Origin: Opitutia bacterium
GTDB lineage: Bacteria; Verrucomicrobiota; Verrucomicrobiia; Opitutales; Seribacteraceae
Assembly (NCBI GenBank): GCA_018695085.1
Contig: JABHOU010000491.1
Coordinates: 1 to 6,635, forward strand
Length of the DNA stretch: 6,635 bases
Direction of reading: 5' to 3'
Position 1 is the first letter of the stretch. Each line of letters starts with the position of its first letter. The notes beneath the pieces were generated by a model, which was given only the letters and a program-made list of their open reading frames with translations, searched no databases and was not told where the DNA came from. Both the position numbers and the translations under genes were made by a program. Below, piece after piece: positions 1 to 5,475 of this stretch.

Positions 1-174
1 AAAAGGTGCGGAGCCGTACTCTTTTCCCTGGTGGTAACTTTTGGCGCCACTTCAGCAGTAGCCGGAGCCACGTGGTTTTCTTATCGCCCCTTCAGTGTTT
101 TGCCATTTTTGTTGTGCACAATAACAATGGTGGTTCTTCCCGGGATTATAAATAAACTCCGCCCAAGGAGTTAG
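1..174 (+). CDS. Possible 3' end of a membrane protein (partial, weak)
   Basis: Frame 1 is open from the window edge for 57 codons and ends at TAG (172-174). The translation is strongly hydrophobic: roughly residues 5-24 and 33-50 could be two membrane-spanning segments, separated by a short WFSYRP turn, with a basic end (NKLRPRS). That pattern, with a positively charged tail after the last helix, is typical of the C-terminus of an integral membrane protein. Against it, frame 3 is also open over most of the stretch, the fragment is short, and no family motif is recognisable. No function is proposed. It could equally be non-coding upstream sequence. The next gene starts about 100 bp downstream. 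Confidence 0.3.
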   Translation, partial: KRCGAVLFSLVVTFGATSAVAGATWFSYRPFSVLPFLLCTITMVVLPGIINKLRPRS

Positions 175-272
175 CTGGTAGCCCCGTCTCCAGCGTACCA
201 CCCATTTGATCAAAATACATGAACAACGCCGAACGGGGGACAAAAACTAACAACAACCAAAGTTAAATAATC

Positions 273-1058
273 ATGAGAACATCCGCACGCAGATTTAAAA
301 TTTATTCGATAGCGCTTCTTGCCTTGGCAGGAGTTCTTCACGCTGGGAAAAAGCCCGAAGAACAAAAAGGATACGACAAGAGCAAGGACGTCGGACTGAA
401 AGCGCCCAAGGGGGCAGAGGTCCTCTTTGACGGGACCATGGAATCAGTCCGGAAGAATTGGGTAATGTGGCCAAAGAAGGATATGGAGATCACCTGGAAG
501 ATAATGGATAACCCAAATGGCAAGGGAAAGACTCTGATGACGGATGGGGGGAAAAGGTGGGGCACGCACGACTTGGTGACCAAGAAAAAATACACCGATT
601 ACGAAGGTCACGTGGATTTTGTAATGATGGGAGCCCGTGGGGATGGAAAGCCGGACGGGTATTCCAACAGCGGGGTCTACATGCAGAACCGTTATGAAAT
701 TCAAATTGAGTCTCCCAAGGGAAAAAACATCCAGGATCCGTATAATTGGAAAATCGGGGGACATGGGATCGCGGCTTTCTGCATGGATCGCGTGCCTGAC
801 CGCAACGCCTGGAGACCCAATGGGCAATGGCATGCTTTTCACTTCATAATCAAGGATGCGAAATGGGACGGGGATAAAAAAGTCGAGAATGCCCGGGCCT
901 CGGTTTGGTGGAACGGAATCAAGGTACACGACAACGCGGAGATCAAACACGCCAACGGCGGGATCAAGGTTACTTCCGCCCCCGGCGGCCTCAAACTTCA
1001 GGAGCATGGCCAGGACGTGCGCTTCAAGAACGTTTGGATGATAGATCAATCCAAGTAG
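273..1058 (+). CDS. Secreted DUF1080 / 3-keto-disaccharide hydrolase-like protein
   Basis: This 261-residue protein resembles the PF06439 family (DUF1080, named 3-keto-disaccharide hydrolase), which has a concanavalin-like beta-sandwich fold and acts on or binds carbohydrates. Residues 1-24 form a signal peptide: RRFK, a hydrophobic stretch, then LHA before a likely cut at A24. The mature part is essentially one domain. It shows the family pattern: a start strand AEVLFDGT (48-55) with nearby Trp residues, DYEGHVDF (109-116), the core strand NSGVYMQNRYEIQI (132-145), QWHAFHFIIKDAKWDG (185-200), VWWNGIKVHDN (211-221) and the closing QEHGQDVRFKNVWM (243-256). The product should be exported to the periplasm or outside. 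The ATG at 273 is chosen because it gives the signal peptide directly; no Shine-Dalgarno sequence precedes it, only A/T-rich sequence. Two sulfatase genes follow in the same direction, the first 29 bp away, suggesting a shared transcript and a role with a sulfated glycan. The exact substrate and chemistry (hydrolase, lyase or binding) cannot be read from the sequence. Confidence 0.85.
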   Translation: MRTSARRFKIYSIALLALAGVLHAGKKPEEQKGYDKSKDVGLKAPKGAEVLFDGTMESVRKNWVMWPKKDMEITWKIMDNPNGKGKTLMTDGGKRWGTHDLVTKKKYTDYEGHVDFVMMGARGDGKPDGYSNSGVYMQNRYEIQIESPKGKNIQDPYNWKIGGHGIAAFCMDRVPDRNAWRPNGQWHAFHFIIKDAKWDGDKKVENARASVWWNGIKVHDNAEIKHANGGIKVTSAPGGLKLQEHGQDVRFKNVWMIDQSK

Positions 1059-1087
1059 TATTCTCAGCTGTCTCTTTGCCTGTAACC

Positions 1088-2797
1088 ATGAATCACAAAA
1101 ATATTCTTTTTTTGCTTTTCCTCACCTTGGGGCATCAGATTTTGGCGGAGGCCCCTCCGAATTTCATCATCCTTTATGCGGATGATCTCGGATATGCCGA
1201 CACCTCCGTTCAGATGATGGATGACGAGCCCTCTACGAAACACGATTTCATCCGCACTCCGGGAGTCGAGAGGTTGGCCGAAATCGGAGCACGCTTTACG
1301 GCAGCCTACGCTCCCTCGCCCACCTGTACGGCATCGCGCATTAGTATACAGCATGGCCAATCGACAGCCCGTATCCAGTACCGGAATGTATTCGACGTTC
1401 TATCAGCAGTGCAGCGCCCGGATGGGTACGAAGCGGAGGTGACCATGGCGGAGATGCTCAAGGATTCCGGTAGAAATTACGTGACCGCTCATTTTGGCAA
1501 GGGATGCAGTGCCATGGGCCGGTTCGACGATGCTGGCTATGATATTACCGATGAAAATCCGGGTGAAGCCGGAGGCAATGGAAACGGACATGGTTCCTAT
1601 TGGGATCCGATCAAGGATAAGACTCCGTTCCCTCCCGGTAACCCGAAACGGATGTATTCCCTCATGAAGGATTCCGCTGTTTTCGTCAAGAAGCACGCAG
1701 GGAAACAACCTTTTTTCATGATGGTTTCCCATTACGCTCCCCACATTCCTCACCTCTGTACGAAGGAAACTTTCGAGCGAACCAAGAAGCGTTGGGTTGA
1801 GATGGGCAGGGATACCGAAGGGATAGAAAAGGAGAGGTCTTCCGTCCATAGGGACATTACCTATGCGGGGATGGTCGAGGAAATGGACATGACCTTGGTC
1901 GCTATTCTCGACGCCCTGGAAGCCAAGGGCCAACTTGAAAACACCTATGTTATTTTCACTTCCGATAACGGAGGTGGACATTCCGAGCGTCGCGAGGTGG
2001 ATGGGGAGAACCGCCGGTTTAACGGCCCGCTTCAAGAAGGGAAGCGTTCCATTTACGAAGGAGGAATCCGCGTTCCGACCGTCATCTCAGGCCCAGGCAT
2101 CAAGGCCGGTTCACAATGCGACGTGCCCATCGTGCAGTGGGACTTTCTTTCCACCTTTCATGACTTGAGCGGTAGCAAAGGCGCTATGCCGCCGAATGTG
2201 GATGGGGGAAGCTTGCGCCAGGTTTTCGAGAAGGGGAACAAGGGAAAGGTCAAGCGGGTCGCCCCGGGGATCATTCACCACTATACCTGTCATTACCATC
2301 CCCCGATCAGTTCAATTATCATGGGCGACTACAAACTTATGCGACATTTGAACTCCGGAGAGTTAAAGCTTTTTAATCTCAAGACCGATTATCGCGAGGA
2401 AAACAACCTTGCCTCCGAAATGCCGGAGAAGGTCGCTGCCATGGATTCGAGTCGACGCAATTACGTCGAGAATGTCGATGGCGGAACTGCCGAGCAGGTT
2501 CGTGAAGCCCTATACAAAACTATGGATAAATTCAGCCGCCAGTCTAAAGAAGGATTCCGCAAAAAAGTGGCCCAACTGAAGAAAGAAAACCCCAGCGATC
2601 CCGACGAGCAAATAGCATCCTTGCTTAAGGACCTGAACAAGAAACTTATCAAGAATGAACTCAACAGCGAGAAAACCCGCCTTCACGTTAGGAATCATTC
2701 GTGGCGAGAAGGCGCACCCAAAAAGGATGCTGAGAAAAATGTCGAAGCCAAATGGGTGGATCTCACGCTTGAAACCGTCCTAGAGGAAAAGCCATGA
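1088..2797 (+). CDS. Secreted type I sulfatase, variant motifs (paralog 1)
   Basis: A 569-residue member of the formylglycine-dependent sulfatase family (PF00884), which hydrolyses sulfate esters, here probably on a glycan. Residues 1-22 are a signal peptide (NILFLLFLTLG core, AEA cut site). Recognisable parts are: the metal pair in LYADDLGY (D32, D33); the formylglycine site C80-T-A-S-R84, with Ala where Pro is usual; K138 in FGKGC, where the family norm is GKWH; the glycine-rich GNGNGHG (164-169); SHYAPH with H219; the metal residues D293-N294 in FTSDNGGG; K319 in LQEGKRSIYEGGIRVP; and the usual end-of-domain YKLMRHL...LKLFNLKTD (415-434). From about residue 467 a Lys/Glu-rich, probably helical tail of about 100 residues extends the protein. 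ATG 1088 is preferred over an in-frame ATG at 905, because only it places the signal peptide at the N-terminus and avoids the upstream gene. No Shine-Dalgarno is visible. Its stop overlaps the next gene's start (ATGA). An unseen maturase must convert C80. The substrate is unknown. Confidence 0.92.
   Translation: MNHKNILFLLFLTLGHQILAEAPPNFIILYADDLGYADTSVQMMDDEPSTKHDFIRTPGVERLAEIGARFTAAYAPSPTCTASRISIQHGQSTARIQYRNVFDVLSAVQRPDGYEAEVTMAEMLKDSGRNYVTAHFGKGCSAMGRFDDAGYDITDENPGEAGGNGNGHGSYWDPIKDKTPFPPGNPKRMYSLMKDSAVFVKKHAGKQPFFMMVSHYAPHIPHLCTKETFERTKKRWVEMGRDTEGIEKERSSVHRDITYAGMVEEMDMTLVAILDALEAKGQLENTYVIFTSDNGGGHSERREVDGENRRFNGPLQEGKRSIYEGGIRVPTVISGPGIKAGSQCDVPIVQWDFLSTFHDLSGSKGAMPPNVDGGSLRQVFEKGNKGKVKRVAPGIIHHYTCHYHPPISSIIMGDYKLMRHLNSGELKLFNLKTDYREENNLASEMPEKVAAMDSSRRNYVENVDGGTAEQVREALYKTMDKFSRQSKEGFRKKVAQLKKENPSDPDEQIASLLKDLNKKLIKNELNSEKTRLHVRNHSWREGAPKKDAEKNVEAKWVDLTLETVLEEKP
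2783..2788 (+). promoter_or_regulatory. Shine-Dalgarno site for the second sulfatase
   Basis: GAGGAA lies inside the last codons of the first sulfatase, 5 bases before the ATG at 2794. Together with the ATGA stop/start overlap it supports translational coupling and fixes the start of the second sulfatase. It is one of only two clear Shine-Dalgarno sequences in the window; both sit at overlapping gene junctions. Confidence 0.7.
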
Positions 2798-4395
2798 AAC
2801 TTTTGAAGCTCACACTTTTGTTAATTGTGGCCACCGTGCCGCTCGCCGGCGCAACGCCTAATTTCATCATCATCTATGCCGACGATCTGGGCTACACCCA
2901 GACCAGCGTGCCGATGATGAAGGACCGTCCGGAACTCGGACACTCCTTGCATCATACTCCCCACTTGGAGAGACTTGCTGCCAGGGGCATGCGCTTTTCC
3001 AATGCCTACTGTCCTTCGCCGGTTTGCACATCTTCGCGGGCAAGCATACAATTTGGAATGACCACTGCACGGGTCGGTTGTGTTTCCATTCACGATGTGG
3101 TGATGAACAAAAGAAAGGTTGATTTTAAAAAGAACCTTTCCTTGGCCGAAATGCTCACTCAATCGAAGAAGGGTTATCACTCCGGATTTTTCGGGAAGGG
3201 CTGCACTCCCCTTGGTTGGTTCAAGGATCATGGCTACGACGAGACCGATTTCATTCACAAACACCCCAATGGCAATGGTCACGGTGACTGGTGGGAGCCT
3301 GCTGAAAAGACTCCTATTCCGGTTGACGATCCGAAGCGTCTTTTTAGCTTGGCGAGAAATTCGATTGGCTATCTTGAAAGACGCGCTTCGGACAAAAAAC
3401 CTTTCTTTCTTACGATTTCTCATTACGCGTTGCATGTGCGGAACATGTCCCTCAAAAGCACCCGTCGCAAATACTTGGACTTGGTCGCGGAAAGGGAGGG
3501 CATTGCGGATGAAATTCCCGACATCTCCAAGTTTGATGACAATGCCGATGAGATGCCCGTAAAACTTAGAAGCCATTGGGAACGGGCCAACTATGCCGCA
3601 ATGATGGAAAATATGGATACCTCTATCGGGATGGTTCTCGATAAACTTAAGGAATTGAGCTTGGAAGAAAAGACCTATGTTATTTTTTCATCCGACAATG
3701 GAGGAGGCTCTAGTAACAAACCGCTTCAAGGGGGAAAAGCAAAAATGTGGGAGGGCGGTATTCGGGTTCCGATGATTGTGGCCGGGCCCGGTATTCCCGC
3801 CAATTCCCAGTGTGACGTTCCGGTTGCTCAATGGGATTTCCTTCCAACAATGCACAAATTGGCGGGTAGTGAGGCTCCGCTTCCCAAGGATCTTGACGGC
3901 GTAAGCCTGCGTTCTGTCCTGAAGAAGGGAAATGAGGGAAAACTTCCCAAGCGGGACACCGGGCTGGTCTTTCACTTTCCCGCCCACTACACCATTCCAA
4001 TCACTTCCTACCGGGATGGAGATTACAAACTGATGCGCCACTTGAACACGGGAGAAATCAAATTGTTCGACGTGGCCAAGGACATGGGTGAAACCAAGGA
4101 CTTGTCAAAGAGCATGCCGGAGAAAAAAGCAGCCATGGTACGCAAATTGGATGCCTACTTGAAGAAGGTCGGAGCCTGGACCATGGAGGAAGTGTACAAA
4201 ACTCGTCTAGAGGAATTGGAAAAATGGATAGGAGAGAAGAAACAACAGATTTCGGATTGTGAGGCAAAGCTGAAGAAGAACCCCAATGACCGCGATTCCC
4301 TTTCTAAACTGAAAAAAGCAGAGATGTCTTTGTCCAAGTTCCAAGAGACTTTGAGCCGAGTGAAGGAAAACCAAAATTCGAAGAGATGGTTGTAG
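2794..4395 (+). CDS. Secreted type I sulfatase, variant motifs (paralog 2)
   Basis: A 533-residue sulfatase (PF00884 type), clearly a paralog of the preceding gene: the two align along their length, with close matches in NFIIxYADDLGY, SIQxGxxTAR, FGKGC, NGNGHG, TYVIFxSDNGGG, EGGIRVP, SQCDVP and YKLMRHLN. Residues 1-20 form a signal peptide ending in AGA. Expected active-site residues are D30 and D31, C78, R82, K135, H214, D301-N302 and K315. Two departures stand out: the formylglycine site reads C-T-S-S-R, with Ser at the position normally Pro or Ala, and the usual GKWH is GKGC, as in its neighbour. The region around H214 reads HYALH rather than the common APH. An acidic stretch (about 236-254) precedes the conserved YAAMMENMD helix. 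Residues about 463-530 form a Lys/Glu-rich predicted coiled-coil tail. It is translated from an ATGA overlap with a good Shine-Dalgarno, so it is probably made together with paralog 1. A different sulfate position or linkage is a reasonable guess for the pair, not shown. Confidence 0.92.
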   Translation: MKLLKLTLLLIVATVPLAGATPNFIIIYADDLGYTQTSVPMMKDRPELGHSLHHTPHLERLAARGMRFSNAYCPSPVCTSSRASIQFGMTTARVGCVSIHDVVMNKRKVDFKKNLSLAEMLTQSKKGYHSGFFGKGCTPLGWFKDHGYDETDFIHKHPNGNGHGDWWEPAEKTPIPVDDPKRLFSLARNSIGYLERRASDKKPFFLTISHYALHVRNMSLKSTRRKYLDLVAEREGIADEIPDISKFDDNADEMPVKLRSHWERANYAAMMENMDTSIGMVLDKLKELSLEEKTYVIFSSDNGGGSSNKPLQGGKAKMWEGGIRVPMIVAGPGIPANSQCDVPVAQWDFLPTMHKLAGSEAPLPKDLDGVSLRSVLKKGNEGKLPKRDTGLVFHFPAHYTIPITSYRDGDYKLMRHLNTGEIKLFDVAKDMGETKDLSKSMPEKKAAMVRKLDAYLKKVGAWTMEEVYKTRLEELEKWIGEKKQQISDCEAKLKKNPNDRDSLSKLKKAEMSLSKFQETLSRVKENQNSKRWL

Positions 4396-4442
4396 AGCAG
4401 GCGAGTATAAATTGTTAATTAGGTTTTAAACTGAATACTGAA

Positions 4443-4472
4443 ATCGACTGGCATTAGTGAATGCCAGTCGAT
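4443..4472 (+). terminator. Perfect 13-bp stem-loop, likely terminator of the sulfatase operon
   Basis: Bases 4443-4455 (ATCGACTGGCATT) pair without mismatch with 4460-4472 (AATGCCAGTCGAT) around the loop AGTG. The hairpin begins 47 bp after the stop of the second sulfatase and is followed by AGTTTG, a poor U-tract. Its position between the cassette and the kinase gene fits a transcription terminator. The weak U-tract and the closeness of the next ATG (13 bases after the stem) leave open that it is instead a 5' stem-loop or operator acting on the kinase gene, or an mRNA 3'-end stabiliser. Confidence 0.6.
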
Positions 4473-4485
4473 AGTTTGCAAATCA

Positions 4486-5475
4486 ATGGATGACGATGAA
4501 ATTGATCGATTTATTAAGTCCACCACCCAAGCCTCCCGTACTTGTAATCAAGAGGCTGTGCAAACTTTGTGGAGCGGATACGGTAATATAAACCGTATTG
4601 AATTGGTGGGTGCCCAATTTCCAAGTGTCATCATCAAATATGTACAACCCGGTGAGGGAGACCATCCCCGCGGGTGGAATACTGATTTGTCTCATGAAAG
4701 GAAGCTTAAGTCGTATCGAGTCGAAACCCAGTGGTACGACCGGCAAAGAAATAGACCATCCCCAATCCTTGCGAGAATACCTAAATGTATCGGTTTGAAG
4801 AGTGAAGGGGATGAAACCTTACTAGTATTGGAGGACCTCGATGTGTCCGGGTTTGCTGGTCGGAGAAGTTCGGTCAACCAGATCGAATGGCAGTCTTGCG
4901 TCCGCTGGTTGGCCGCTTTTCATGCCGAGCATTTGGGGCTGGCAAGCGAAGGCCTTTGGGAAAGTGGAACCTATTGGCATCTCGAAACTCGCCCCGACGA
5001 ACTTGAAAAATTGGATGACCTGCCCTTGAAGAAGGCGGCTTCGGCGATCGATGCCAAGCTCAAAGCATCGGCCTTTCAAACCTTGGTTCATGGGGACGCC
5101 AAGCTGGCCAACTTTTGTTTCAGTTCCGACGGATCGGAAGTGGCGGCGGTTGACTTTCAATATGTTGGAGGCGGTTGCGGAATGAAGGATTTGGCTTACT
5201 TCGTCGGGAGTTGTTTCAGGGATGAGGAAGCCGAGAGGCGGGAGAGCGAGGTCCTTGACTTCTACTTCCGAGAACTTGAGGTCTTCGTCGAATGGACTGG
5301 GATCAAGATTCGTTCCCCTGACCTAGAGGCGGATTGGAGGCCCTTGTACCGGGTGGCTTGGGCCGACTTTCATCGATTTATGAAAGGCTGGAGCCCCGGT
5401 CACTGGAAGCTCAGCGACTATAGCGAACGGGTCACCCGGGAAGTGATCGAATCCTTGCAGGAGGAAAGGGTCTGA
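4486..5475 (+). CDS. APH/choline-kinase-like small-molecule phosphotransferase
   Basis: This 329-residue cytoplasmic protein has the aminoglycoside phosphotransferase/choline kinase fold, which transfers phosphate from ATP to a hydroxyl on a small molecule. The N-terminal lobe carries a candidate ATP-binding lysine K51 (SVIIKYV) and a Glu in HERKLKSY (E71). The hinge is LLVLEDLD (112-119). The catalytic loop is VHGDAKLANF (201-210), with D204 as base and N209 and D223 (AAVDFQYV) as metal ligands. FQYVGGGCGMKDLAYFVGSC (224-243) is a distinctive continuation that recalls choline- and ecdysteroid-kinase-like proteins more than true antibiotic-resistance enzymes. There is no signal peptide. The ATG at 4486 lacks a Shine-Dalgarno and follows the hairpin at 4443-4472 closely; no other in-frame start gives a better protein. 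The stop overlaps the next gene's ATG (TGATG), so it is co-translated with a phosphatase. The substrate is unknown; an automated label of aminoglycoside resistance would not be justified. Confidence 0.85.
   Translation: MDDDEIDRFIKSTTQASRTCNQEAVQTLWSGYGNINRIELVGAQFPSVIIKYVQPGEGDHPRGWNTDLSHERKLKSYRVETQWYDRQRNRPSPILARIPKCIGLKSEGDETLLVLEDLDVSGFAGRRSSVNQIEWQSCVRWLAAFHAEHLGLASEGLWESGTYWHLETRPDELEKLDDLPLKKAASAIDAKLKASAFQTLVHGDAKLANFCFSSDGSEVAAVDFQYVGGGCGMKDLAYFVGSCFRDEEAERRESEVLDFYFRELEVFVEWTGIKIRSPDLEADWRPLYRVAWADFHRFMKGWSPGHWKLSDYSERVTREVIESLQEERV
5461..5470 (+). promoter_or_regulatory. Shine-Dalgarno site for the phosphatase gene
   Basis: A purine-rich GAGGAAAGGG in the last codons of the kinase gene precedes the ATG at 5475 by 4 bases from its end. 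Its AGGA core gives a spacing of about 9. It supports the start used and coupling through the TGATG overlap. Confidence 0.6.

Noticed and set aside
155..172. 6-bp inverted repeat AACTCC/GGAGTT as terminator
   Set aside because: Short stem, no T-tract after it, and it lies inside the possible 5' edge reading frame.
52..243. 63-codon minus-strand frame in the left edge region
   Set aside because: Cys/Trp/Arg-rich translation with no motif; the competing + strand reading is more protein-like, though also weak.
219..266. 15-codon frame (MNNAERGTKTNNNQS) ending 6 bases before the DUF1080 start
   Set aside because: Too short and without a ribosome site; Asn-rich composition merely reflects the A-rich leader.
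444..1049. 201-codon open frame on the minus strand opposite the DUF1080 gene
   Set aside because: It is a codon-bias shadow of a clear domain-bearing gene; its translation has no recognisable motif.
905..1087. In-frame upstream extension of sulfatase 1 to an ATG at 905
   Set aside because: The extra 61 residues are Arg/Gln-rich, overlap the DUF1080 gene and would bury the signal peptide that begins exactly at the ATG at 1088.
1403..2035. 210-codon open frame on the minus strand opposite sulfatase 1
   Set aside because: Shadow of the sulfatase; active-site motifs are all on the + strand.
2821..3576. 251-codon open frame on the minus strand opposite sulfatase 2
   Set aside because: Long, but entirely inside a conserved sulfatase gene and without any family pattern of its own.
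4412..4439. Promoter for the kinase gene: TTGTTA with AATACT at 16 bp
   Set aside because: Only 4 of 6 matches in each box in an A/T-rich stretch; consensus for this organism is unknown and the hairpin would lie just downstream.
4486..5475. Aminoglycoside resistance gene
   Set aside because: The HGDxKxxN and DF motifs are shared by the whole APH/choline kinase superfamily; context with a phosphatase and no mobile element does not suggest resistance.
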